Shown here piece by piece: positions 47,401-57,333 of a DNA stretch of 64,000 nucleotides; within the stretch, counting starts at the first letter, position 1; each line of letters opens with the position of its first letter. The DNA is from Strix aluco (lineage: Eukaryota; Chordata; Aves; Strigiformes; Strigidae): assembly GCF_031877795.1 (NCBI RefSeq), contig NC_133971.1:83786446-83850445 (forward strand), read 5' to 3'. A program made the translations under genes and the position numbers. The notes under the pieces were generated by a model. It had not been told where the DNA came from and made no database searches. It saw only the letters and a list, made by a program, of their open reading frames with translations.

Positions 47401-49228
47401 GGAAAGCCAAATCCCATGAAAGCTCTTTCCCCAGCTCCTGAGTCTCTGTGCCTGATGCTTCCAGGTGCACAGCTGACCGGCAGGATTTCAGGGGATGGTT
47501 TGTGGTGAGGGAAGAGGCTCTGCCCTGACACAGCTTTTCCTCCCACAGGGTTAGCTCCTCACAGACATGGAGCAGTGAAAGCTGACCTTACAGCGCAAGC
47601 GGGAGGAGTGCTTCAGCTTCATCCAGCAGGATTACGATTCCCAGAACAAGAAGCACCATCAAGACACTTACCGACAGGTACGAGCCCGCTGCCCGTTGCC
47701 TGGTTTTCTGCCTTGGTTACGTCCCTTTCCTCTCTCTTGCTGCCGCTTGTCCGCGCAGTTGAGGTCATGCAAGGACTTCCTCTAGCTGTAGCTATCAGGA
47801 GTCTTCTCCTTGGGGACAGGACACCATGCTTCTGTCTGTCTTCTTACAGGCAGTAGTTTAAGCCTTCCCTAAATTGACCTAATAACTAGAATTCAGACCC
47901 CACCTCTTTCCCAGTTCAGGGCACCTGCCCACGCCTGAGCAGAGGAGACTGGAGATTAAACTGTAGATGATTTTCTCAGTGCAGCCGTCATCTGCAGCCC
48001 TCACTGCGCTTGTCAGCAAGTGCAGCTCTTGCCTGGGGGGACACTGAGGGGTGGATTCCCCTCTGTTAGCCTGTGAGAAGTTACTGTGCCCCTAGAAAGC
48101 ACAGCTGGTGTGTGTAACCCACCCTCTCTTCCAGATCCACATCGACATTCCAAGGACCAACCTGCTCATCCCCCCTCTTCCAGCAGCCGCTCATCCAGGA
48201 GGTAAGAGGGGAAGCGAAGCTCCTGCCCCACATTTGCCGTGGGGTGTGTGTGGGGTTAGACCAGCACTGCCATGAGTGAGTTGGTCTTGCAGGGAAGCTT
48301 CCCTGGCTGACAGCTCCTGATGTGAATACCTGCTGAAACTTTTTCCCACGTTTCTGAAATCAGACTTGGAACTCAGGAGTGATGAGATCAGCTCTTCTGT
48401 GGTGAGATGTAGCTGAGAACTGGTAAAAGACCTGAAACTTTTGTTTTGAGACAAATTCAAGGTGTTTGAATCAGAGGAGATCAGTTGTGTTTTGCTATGA
48501 AACCTCTTTCCAGTGAAGCAGGATGTGAGAAACATGGGCAGGGAGGGGTTTGAGAGGTGGCCAGGAGGTGTGAGGAGCATCTGTCCTCTTTAGAAACGAG
48601 CTCTGTGTGTGTGTGTATATGTCAGAGCATGGTGTCCTGGGGCTGGGGCAGTCTGGAAATAACACACTGGTTGTGGGGGGAGGGTGCTCTGTTGGGAACT
48701 ATCCTGACCCATGATGTTTTGCCAGGAGAACTGTGCTGATAACAGATAACAGCCTTGGCTTTTACGTGACACTCAGCAAGGTGTGCTGCTCTGCTAATGG
48801 GCAGCCCTGCCCGAGGGGTGGAAGGGTCTTAAGCCACCTGGATCTTGAAAAGCTGGATCTGCACTTCTTCAAACAGAGGCTTTGAGGAGCCTGGGCTGCT
48901 TTGTTCGGTGAAGTGTGGGCTGGCCTGTGTGGGGGATCTGTGGATCATACCAGAGTCTCTCCTAGGACTTGCATGCTTCTTATCTCACCCGTATTGCTGC
49001 AGAAAAGCCTGACAGTGCATGATCTCCGCTTCCTGAGCTTAGCAGTTATGCTTTTCTGCCTTTCCTTTGTGCACGGCTAAGGCAGGTACCTGCTTTCCCT
49101 CATTCTTCCCTAGATCTTTGAAAGAATCCTGTTTATCTGGGCCATTCGACACCCAGCCAGCGGCTGTGTGCAGGGAATCAATGACCTGGTCAGTCTGTTC
49201 TTTGTTGTGCTCCTCTCTGAGTATGTCG
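41442..49228 (+). pseudogene. TBC1D22B: TBC1D22B-like RabGAP gene, degenerate and truncated
   Basis: Segments: 41442-41497 (AAESGRQFWNQSAKLPG), 45101-45158 (IQPVCGAQHPPLDPQLTKK), 46346-46541 (LQKQQSLPLRPVIPLV, ISDQNALGAAPMT), 47043-47113 (DELRKCSWPGVPREVW), 47549-47677, 48135-48201 and 49114-49228. Splice sites are consensus and phases fit. Damage: the start codon reads ACG (41442-41444) in GCCACGGCG context; 47552-47554 is TAG and 47576-47578 is TGA; one extra C at 48170-48175 makes exon 48135-48201 67 nt where 66 are expected. The TBC arginine finger (IDIPRT) is kept, and the glutamine finger reads CVQG where YVQG is usual. The long second-third exon part and all exons after SEYV are missing. 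TBC1D22B is a Golgi-associated TBC protein. This copy cannot encode it. Confidence 0.85.
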
Positions 49229-51100
49229 GTAAGTGACTTCTGCTGTTTGAAGCAGGGTGCTGCCTCTTGACCACAGTGTTTGAAATGGTGTGAAGCACTG
49301 GCATCAGACAAGTTTGTCTTGCTGGAGGGGATGATGTGTGTGTTCTTCCTTCCCAGAACATGATTATTTTTAAAGGTAAAATAGCTCACTGGGTTCTAGG
49401 GACTGGGTGGTTTAAAGGAACAGTTACAGAAGCTAAACCTTTGCTTCCCAAGTTGCTGACTCAATTCCCATTCACGTATTAGTGAGCAGTGTTGCCATCT
49501 GACAGCTGCCTGCAGCTCACGTCAAAATGAGATGGTGGTACAAGTCCAGTCCTTGAAGCTGAAGGGAAACCGGAGGAAAGCCAAAAAAAATAAGCCTCTC
49601 TAATTTGTCCTGCAGGTTGGTACCCTGTGGGCACCCTTGGCTGAGTGCTAAGAACAGAGATGGGAGATGCACATGTGGCGTGCTCTGCCTGGAAAGACTC
49701 CTCATCTCAGTGAGTAAACTCACCGGTCCTTTGCAGGTCAGGGTGTGACTCATGCTCCAAGGTGCTTCTCAGCAGGAATGGCCCAACTAGCCAAATGGGA
49801 GTCTTAAAATGTGGTGTACGCCATGTGCTTTCTGTTAGCTGAGAGATGTGTACCTGGTGCGTCAATTTTCTTTGAAAAGACTCATGTTTAAAGAAGTCTA
49901 TAATTTCTGAAAAACACGTACAATTGCTTTGACATTCCTGAAAGTCCTTATGTCTTCCAAGTGTAACACAATTCAAGGCTTTGCAGGAATAAGGAAACAA
50001 AATCTGACCTCTTAGATGAATCGGCTCCTACCTTTGCAGAGACAATAGCAGATCCATAGATCGATACAGTGCTAGCGTGGTGTCGTCATAAGCCCACAGG
50101 TGTTACCTCCAGAACTTGCCTGTAATCAGAATATTGCTGATTTCATACCTTGATTTCAAGTCACTAAAAAGCTGCATAGGCCCTCTAGGGGATAAGAAGA
50201 TTGGAAAGGAAAGATTGGAATGGGCAACACAGGGAAAATAATCAGTGATGCCTGAGTTCCAGGAAACAGACACTCTCCTGGGAAAATGTCTTTTCCATCA
50301 CTTATAGTTACAGCTGCCCACTGATGACCCCAGGGCCAGGGTGAGACATTAGATTAAGACCATCAGGTATGCTGGATGGCACAACCTGGCTGATTTAATG
50401 AGTTGCTTCAATAGGTATGATAACTGATGTGAATTAATCTCTTCACTGCATGACTGGAGCTCATTGTTAGAAGTCACGTTGCCTGCTCTGGCAGACAGTG
50501 CAGCCTGGCAGATAAGCTCAGCAAGCAAGGCTAAGCCACTGGAAAGTGTCTTTTCTTAGGCAGAGATGTGGTTCTACCTGCTACTTAAATACTAATCCAT
50601 TCTTTCTCTAATTCGTGAGGGTGGTATGGGGATGCTGCCCAATCTTCAGAGACGAACAAAATCAGAGTTTGTTACAGTGTTGGTCTCCTCTGGGTGAAAA
50701 AACAGAGCAGAAGAACCCACCTCACATGGAGTTTGCCCATCTCCTCACTCCTGTGTCCTCACAAGTTTTATTTAGAGATACACAATTCACATGCCAGCTG
50801 TCCCTTGTGACTGGTTAGTGGCAAATGCAACTCACCCCTCATATGCACAGGAGGATTTGGGAGAGGAGGGATCCGCAGTCAGTGTTGAGAAGGAGAGGTG
50901 TGGGATGAGACCAAGAAGCCGAGGACATGCCTTTTTAGTCAACTTACAGACCTACTATAACATCATCAGACCCTGATGAAAGGGTAAAAAAAGCAAGGGG
51001 GGTGATTTTTGCGCTGTCAGTTCAGACTCTGTTCAGGAAGCTGAACATATTTTATAAAATATGGCTGTGTAGGTACTTAAGCATGTTGGAATATATTGGG
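49229..51100. other. Non-coding stretch after the last TBC1D22B-like exon
   Basis: I looked for the remaining TBC-domain exons and did not find them on either strand. No repeat family was recognised. Confidence 0.5.
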
Positions 51101-51105
51101 GTTGG

Positions 51106-51477
51106 TTAGTGCAGGGTCACCTTCTGCATGCTGCTGATCTCCGCCCTCAGCTGAGCCACCTCCTCCAGCAGAAGCTGCAAGTTTTGGGTTTCCTTGATCC
51201 ACAAAGTGGACGGATTGCTGCAGGAAGAGAAGAGCCGTTCTTGTCAGAGTGGCCCATCCCATGTGGGGAGCGTCTGAGCTCAACAGAGAGGAGACACATG
51301 TGCTTTCCCTCCTCTGCACGTGTAAAGGCAGGAGGGAGGTACAGGCGCCCAGCTGTTAGGAAAATGTGTGCAGGGAGCACAAGGGCAGCCGATGCTTCCG
51401 CACAGACCCAATTCCAGCTCAGGACACGTCTCTTACCGCAGGGTCTCCAGGTGTGCTAGAGACACACGTATCAGCTC
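51106..51477 (-). CDS. Last two exons of an unidentified coiled-coil protein
   Basis: Exon 51477-51437 (41 nt) encodes ELIRVSLAHLETL and splices with matching phase (CG + C) to exon 51217-51106, which ends in a TAA. The last exon encodes NPSTLWIKETQNLQ, then heptad-like LLLEEVAQLRAEISSM and a short tail. Acceptors (CCCCTTCAG, CTTCCTGCAG) and the donor (GTAAGAG) are good. An upstream exon may lie near 51594 after an acceptor-like CCCTGCAG, but its frame is uncertain. I do not recognise the protein. The short C-terminal coiled coil suggests a scaffold or oligomerisation role only in general terms. Confidence 0.45.
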
Positions 51478-51479
51478 CT

Positions 51480-53555
51480 GAAGGGGAATAACACTTCGTT
51501 AGAGTATCTGCTACCAGAGCTGCCGGGGCTTCCCAGGAGAGGCTTCCCCAGGAAGAGCCGGCAAAAGCTGTTGCTTCTGTTGGTCACCCTGCAGGGAAGT
51601 GGGAGAGGCTGTAATTTATCCAGCCACTGTCAGCTACACTCCCTTGCAGGAGGTCCCTGTCCCACCAGAGTCACTGACCTCCACCAGTCCCTTTGTGCAT
51701 GTGCTCCACACTGGCAGCGAGGTCCAGCAGTAAACACCAGCTGCAATTCACATCACCAAGAGACAGTTATTTTCTGGGGCTGCTGGCGATGTCTGTAGTC
51801 ACCTTGTCTCCTCCCTGTTGCTTTGGGGCTGGGGCACCTGGTGGGGTAACATGGGGTGCAGAGAGAGGACGGGCCTCGGACCGGGAGCCATCCCCCAGGC
51901 TTGAGGGGACTGCACAGCCATGCTCTTCAGGTGTGCTCAGTGCCCCAGAGCTGCTCCCCATTTCCCCTTGCTGCTTCGGTGAGCACCGAGACCAGGCCGC
52001 ACGGACTAGGAGAGGCACCTCTCCACCAGTCCCCTGCACAGCCCCTCTGGGAGCCCCCAGTTCAGGCTTGGAAATACCTACACCCTTCTCTTGCAGGCTT
52101 GCAGACTGAGCAAGACATTTGCACCAGTGGCCAGAGCAGCAGCATGGCTGGAGACTTCCAGTCTTAGTGGTAGTCCAAAAGCAAGTCCCGGTCAAGGACA
52201 TACTCAGGAAGCATTTGGGCCATGGGAGTTTCCACACATACTGGCCTGGAAGGAAAGCTGGCCAGCAGAAAGCTGACACCCCCTCTTCTTCTGCAAGGCC
52301 ATCTTTTGCCTGAAAAAGAGGGAGTCCTGTGTCTGTCCACGAGCCAAATCTTGAGCAAAGCCCTTCACCGGTGGATTTCTGTTTTCAGGCTGAAAAGCCT
52401 CTGTTTTGGAAGCCTGCTGCTGACAGAGAGCTGATAGAGCAGTGCCCAGGAGAAACACAATTTCCATCCACACTGTTCAACACTGCCAGCAGCTCTTCCC
52501 CAGAGGGAGGGCTCCAGGAGCACCTCCTGGAAGGGAACGAAAATAATCCCGGAAGTAAAGAGGTGGAGTAAATGAAGACTGCTTTTCAGCAGGCTTTCTG
52601 GCGTGGACCTTGCTCTCTCTTTTGCTGAGAAAGCAGGGCTGTTCTCGCTTGTGATCACACAGCTCCCTCGTTGGGGTGTCTCTCCGCACGGCTGGGAAGG
52701 GCAGGAGCCTTGTCTGTGGGTCCTCCCAGAGCCCTCACGGAGCTGCGCGGTCTCTTGCCCGAGCTGGGGAAACCGCTTCCCCTGCGGAGGCACGACTCTG
52801 CGCCCCAGCGTCTGGCTACATGGCACTTTGTACTACTGCAGCCAAAGTTTGGGCCTCTGGCAAACGCGCGGGAGCGAAGCTGCTGAGGGGCTTGGCTCGA
52901 GCTTCTCCCTGAGAACGGCCACAGCATGAGCAGCACCCGGCTTCAATGCCCAAGTGGGAGTCCCGAGCTGCTGGCTGGGGAACACCCCCTGATCTCCCTG
53001 TGGCTCGCACTGGCCCTCAGCCATCCCCTTCCTCCCCATCCCCGTCCACAGCAGAAACATGTAGTATGTACATGGCGAAGATGCACATGCCCAGCTGAAG
53101 TCTCCCCAGGGAGGCGAGGGGTGGGTGACAAGGAAGGCTGGAGACCGTCCCTGGGCAAGGAAACCAGAGAAGAGTCAGGCCTGTCTCTGGAGGTCTCTTC
53201 TCGAGGATCCCCAGCCACCCACGTTCCAGCTCCCTGTGGGGAGGCGGGCACTGAGTCCTACACACTCCCCCCTGGGGCAGGGGAGGGGGCACCCCCTGGG
53301 TGCTGAGAGTGCAGCAGCAGCAGAGGCGCTGGGCCTCGTCGGCCGGGTCGGGGCGGGCGCAGGTGGCACAGCCGAGGGCCCAGGCCGTGTGCTCCTGGGT
53401 GGGACGGGGAAGTGCAGCCGGAAACACTCTGGCCCAGGGGGCGCTGGCCCGGTGTCAGCCCCTGCGCCTGCCCAGAGCAACAGAGCCACTGCTGCACACC
53501 CAGCCCAAGGGGCCCCAGGCTGGGCTTCAGGAATACCAAGGGAATTTTAGAGTTA
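51480..53555. other. Stretch without a supported gene
   Basis: GC content is moderate to high. A minus-strand frame near 53105-53045 contains a hydrophobic run (LGMCIFAMYILHV) that could be a membrane segment of an upstream exon of the coiled-coil gene. No splice pairing could be shown. Confidence 0.35.
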
Positions 53556-53559
53556 CTTT

Positions 53560-54690
53560 GGAATTCCAACATTCCAAACCCCACACATTTCAAGTTTAAC
53601 ATTCAGAAAATTCAAATTTACAGTGTGGAGGTTTCCAAAATTTGGAAATTTCAAATTTCTGAAATTTCATACATTTCAAATTCAAAATGTGGACATTTCA
53701 AAATCCAGCAATTTCAAATTCAAAACTCCCACATTCCAAAACCTGGACATTTGAAATCTGGAATTTGGAAAATTCAAATCTACAGTTCTGAGGTTTCCAA
53801 ATCTCAAAATTCAAAAGTTTCAAACATTTCAAATTCAAGATGCAGACAGTTCAAAATTTGGCATTTTCAATTCAAAATTCCAACATTCCAAAACCTGGGC
53901 ATATGAATGCTGACACGGAAGTCTCGGACACAACTTAGACGACCAATGTGATCAAGTTGATGCCACTTTATTAAAGGCTACACAGCAATTTACACTCTAT
54001 CACAGGCTTCACGCGCCACTATCTTATTGCTAATAGGCTAAAGCTGCCTGTTCACGCGCCCTTCTGCCCTCTGTGATTGGTCCCGGTGTGGTGTCCACGC
54101 GCTGCTCTCCCCCCAGGTAGACCCCCTGTTTTCGACATTCCAACATCTTTATCTCTTGGGCGGGAATGTAGTTTCTCAGGCCATCTCAGCCTTGTTTGTG
54201 TCCTTGAACACAGCTGCAGCTTGCTGTTACAGTGAGGCCCCTTGGTCTGAATCGCTCACAACATGTTCGTTGTTCTCCAGTGATGCCACATATGAAATTT
54301 AAAATTTGGAAAATTCAAATTTACAGTTCAGAGGTTTCCAAATTTTGAAATTTGGAAATTTCAAATTTCAGATATTTTTAATTCAACATTCTGATATCTC
54401 AAAATACAGCACTTTCAAATTCAAACTGCCGACATTCCAAAACCCAGACATTTTCAGATTTAGAATTCAGAAAAATCAAATCTAAAGTTCAGAGATTTCC
54501 AAATTTTGAAAGTCAGAAATTTCAAATTTCAGAAATGTCCAATTCATGATGTGGACATTTCAAAATTTGTCATTTTCAAATTCAAAATTCCAACATTCCA
54601 TAACCCCAGACATTTCAAATTTGGAATTTGGAAAATTCAAATCTAAAGTTCTGAGGTTTTCAAATTTCAAAATTCAGAAATTTCAAATGT
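53560..54690. repeat. AT-rich tandem satellite, about five units of 150-165 bp
   Basis: Unit starts marked by a (G)ACATTTCAAATTTGG-like block occur near 53583, 53746, 53898, 54447 and 54609, with the third unit split by a 383-bp LTR. Each unit is itself built from short AAATTTCAAATT-like pieces, so it grew from a simpler repeat. Units differ by substitutions and small indels. There are no coding frames of note. Confidence 0.8.
53908..54290 (-). mobile_element. Solo LTR, 6-bp target duplication TATGAA
   Basis: The 383-bp element starts TGTGGCATCACTGG on the minus strand and ends CCGTGTCAGCA. It is flanked by TATGAA at 53902-53907 and 54291-54296. An AATAAAG polyadenylation signal lies near 53970 on the minus strand. 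A six-base duplication is typical of class II (alpha- and betaretrovirus-like) integration. The duplicated sequence is part of the satellite unit, so insertion followed amplification. Confidence 0.88.
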
Positions 54691-54965
54691 GTCTTGGCAC
54701 CCCCACACCCCCAGACTCCCCCAGGACCCCCAGACCATCCAGACCCCTCCACACCCCACCCAGAACTCCCAGACCCCCCCTAGGACCCCTCCTGGCACCC
54801 CCAGAACACTCCCAGGATCCCTAGAGCCCCCCCAGACCCCCGCCATCAACCCCAGACCCCTCCAGGACCCCCCCAGCACCCCCTGAGGATCCCCAGAGCC
54901 CCCCAGACCCCCCATGGTACCCCCAGACACCCCCCGCTCCCCCGAACTCCCTGGCACCTCTAGAC
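54691..54965. repeat. C-rich minisatellite
   Basis: Irregular repeats of CCCCCAGACCCC and CCAGGACCCC, roughly 15-20 bases. It lies where the next RNF31-like exon would be expected. Confidence 0.65.
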
Positions 54966-54992
54966 TGCCCCCAGGCCCTGCCCCAAGCTCAC

Positions 54993-56223
54993 CCTGACCA
55001 GGGTGACCATGCACTGTCCCTCCTCCCACAGCCGCTCCTGCCGCCGCCCATCGGCCTCCTGGGAAGGGGTGAGGACAGAGGGGAGGATCGGTCACCCCCC
55101 CAAAGGCTGGGGGGTGTTGGGGGGACATGGGGGTTTCGAGGGTCAGGGAACCCCCGCCAGAGTGATGACAGATGTCACAGACACACCCCGAGCCCTGGCT
55201 GAGGAAGGTGCAATGGGGGCACTGCCAGCTCTGAGATAAAAAAAAGGTGTGGGGGGTCAGGGCTTGGGATCACCCCCAAAAATCAGGGACCCCCCCAGGA
55301 AGGGCAGGGACTCCCCTAAACTGACCTGGGGGGTTGGGGGGGGGCCGTCAGGCAAGGTGGAGGCACTCGCAGACCCTGCAGAGGACGCTGGGGCTGGGGT
55401 TCAGGAAGGTGCAGGAGGCGCAGGCGCAGCCCCCCACCTTGTTGCTGGCATTGGGGTGCAGCCCCAGAGTCAGGGGGGCCCCCCCTATAGCGCTGGAGAG
55501 GAAAAAAAGAGGGTGAGGGACCCTATAGATCCCCATAATTCCCCATAGGGGATCGGGGGGGGTTGGGGGGGCTGTACCCTGGGGTCCCCCCATGGCGGCT
55601 GGCTGGGGGGTTCCACCTGGAGGAGGGAGGGGGTGGGGGGACACTCTCAGGATCTATAGGGGCTGTATAGGGGCCCTACAGACCCACATGTGACCCCAGG
55701 AGCCCCCCCCCAGGCCCTCCAGCCCCTAGAGCCCCCCCCTAGCACCCCTAGAGCCCCCCTATAGATGCCCCATAGAGCACCCACAGACCCTATAGAGCCC
55801 CCCTAGAGGCCCCCCAGGCCCTATAGAGCCCCTCTACAGCCCCCCGCAGCCCCTATATCCCCTCTATAGCCCCCCCAGCCCCTATAGAGCCCCCCAGTCC
55901 TGTACCTGCAGGGCCGTCCCCATCCGTTCTTGGTAGGGAATTGGCCCACCACCCTGGGAGCAGGAAGAGGAGCCACTCCCAGTTCACACCAGCATGAACC
56001 AGTGACACCCCCACTCCACCCTCCCTGCACATCCCTGGGGACCCCCAGTATAGCCCAGTTCCACGCCTACCCCTCCCAGTGCAGCCCAACCTCCTCCCAG
56101 TCCCTCCCAGTATAGTCATGTGCTCCCCCCAGTCCCTCCCAGTATAGCTGTGTGCTTCCCCCAGTCCCTCCCAGTTCCCACCAGTCCCCGCTCACCTCAG
56201 CCCCCCCACCAGGATGTCAAGAA
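54993..56223 (-). pseudogene. RNF31: RNF31 (HOIP)-like NZF zinc-finger exons, damaged
   Basis: Minus-strand segments: 56223-56196 (LDILVGGL), 55953-55906 (GGGPIPYQERMGTALQ), 55492-55326 with a zinc finger CACASCTFLNPSPSVLCRVC, an exon from 55230 with WQCPHCTFLSQGSGCVCDIC, and 55058-54993 with RRQERLWEEGQCMVTLVR. Two C-x2-C...C-x2-C NZF fingers followed by a REEGLQLVSMIRE-like helix is the order found in HOIP, the catalytic subunit of the linear ubiquitin ligase; NZF fingers bind ubiquitin and NEMO. In the first finger exon a codon where RNF31 has Arg-type sequence is TGA (55350-55348), 47 codons after the acceptor, before a good donor. The PUB domain and the RBR catalytic half are not in the window. 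The match is from recall, not alignment. Confidence 0.65.
55660..55905. repeat. CCCTATAGAGCC minisatellite in an RNF31-like intron
   Basis: Repeated CCCTATAGAGCCCCCC units of about 15-20 bases, with variants such as CCCTCTATAGCCCC. Compact, C-rich intronic arrays of this sort are common in genes on very small bird chromosomes. Confidence 0.7.
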
Positions 56224-56335
56224 CTGGGGGTTTCGGTGCTGGTTCGGGGGGGGGCGGGGGGGCAGGGGGAGAGTCAGAGCCCTCCCAGTGCCCCCCAGTA
56301 CATCCCAGTGCCTCCCAGTACTCCCCAGCGAAAAT
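56085..56335. repeat. CCCAGT-type minisatellite
   Basis: Units CCCCAGTCCCTCCCAGTATAG recur with about 40-base spacing before 56190, and CCCAGTGCCTCCCAGTA-like units at 56283-56330. The short candidate exon 56223-56196 lies between the two blocks. Confidence 0.65.
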
Positions 56336-56614
56336 AACGAGTTAACGGGGCAGCAGTGGCACTAATGGGGGCGCACCCCTCACCTGGGGTCCCCGAGGGG
56401 TCCTGCCCCCAAAAACCCTCTGGTGGGGGGGATCCCAGTGGGCGGGGGGGTTCCTCTCCCCACCCTGTCAGGGGGGTCCCCGGAGGGGGGGAACGGGGGT
56501 GCGTGAGGGTCCGGGGGTACCAGGGAGAACTCGGGGACTCCCGTCCCCAGCGCGGGGGGTGCCGCGGGGAGGGGGCGCTCAGCGGGGAGCCCCTGCCTTC
56601 CTCAGGGGCCGGCG

Positions 56615-56722
56615 GGGAGGAGGGTGGGGAGGGGAGGAGGAAGAGGAGGAGGAAGAGGAGGCAGCAGCGCCTGCCCGACCGGCGCCGCCTCCAAAATAGC
56701 AGCGGCGGCGGCGGCGGCGGCT
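56615..56722 (+). repeat. GAGGA purine tract and (CGG)6
   Basis: A purine-only GAGGAGGAAGAGG tract at about 56630-56662 is followed by six CGG triplets at about 56702-56720, at the edge of the CpG island. Confidence 0.75.
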
Positions 56723-56800
56723 GAGGGGAAGAAAGCGCCTTCCCGCCCTGAGACCGTCACGCCGCGCCGGCCCCGCCCCCGAACGGGCTGCCCTCACCCG

Positions 56801-57070
56801 CCATGGCGGCCGCGGCGTCGCTCCACACCCCCCCCCCCGCGTCCTGCGCATGCGCTCTCCTGGCCCCGCCCCTGCACTGGCAATGCCCACACTCCTCATG
56901 GCGGCCGCGGCGTCACGCCGCACCCTTTTCTCGTCTGTGCGTGCGCCCTACTGGCCCCGCCCCCTCACTGGCAATGCCCACACTCCCCATGGCGGCCGCG
57001 GCGTCACGCCGCACCCCTTCCGCGTCTGTGCATGCGCCCTGCCGGCCCCGCTGGCCCGGGCTGGGCTGGG
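56801..57070. promoter_or_regulatory. Promoter module repeated three times
   Basis: Three tandem units start near 56801, 56896 and 56987 (steps of 95 and 91 bases). Each has CATGGCGGCCGCGGCGTC (a YY1-type ATGGCGGC), then a CGCATGCGC-like site (perfect TGCGCATGCGC, an NRF1 core, in unit 1; weaker forms in units 2 and 3), then a GGCCCCGCCCC GC box and CACTGGCAATGCCCACACT. The array lies between the RNF31-like exons and a possible plus-strand first exon, so it may be bidirectional. Confidence 0.75.
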
Positions 57071-57156
57071 CCGAGCCGCGCCGCCCTGGGGTGTGTGGCC
57101 GGGGCGGCGGCACGGCGGGGTTGGGGGCGGTCTGCGAGGGGCCCCAGCGGTTGAAG

Positions 57157-57333
57157 ATGACGGAGCCCCTGGCAGCGCCCGTGGGGGCGGGACCCGGGGC
57201 CGCGGGGGCCGTGTCCCCTCACCTCTGCTTCCTTCGCTCTTGCGGGGAGAAACATAACCAGCCTGTCCTCGCCGGCGGGGCCGTAGAGCCCCACGAGAGG
57301 CTGAGGGACGGGGTGGCACTTAGGGAGACCTAG
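57157..57333 (+). CDS. Possible first exon downstream of the repeated promoter
   Basis: An ATG in AAGATGACGG context opens a 58-codon frame starting MTEPLAAPVGAGPG and ending in a stop at 57331-57333. Position at the end of a CpG island supports a start region. No family is recognised, and there may be an earlier donor (none stands out). Confidence 0.25.
   Translation: MTEPLAAPVGAGPGAAGAVSPHLCFLRSCGEKHNQPVLAGGAVEPHERLRDGVALRET

Noticed and set aside
49229-51060. Missing TBC1D22B exons
   Set aside because: Searched by eye in all frames for the expected TBC-domain continuation; none found.
53412-53906. A 164-codon frame through the AT-rich satellite
   Set aside because: It is the translation of a tandem repeat (Ile, Gln, Phe, Ser periodic) and not a protein-coding gene.
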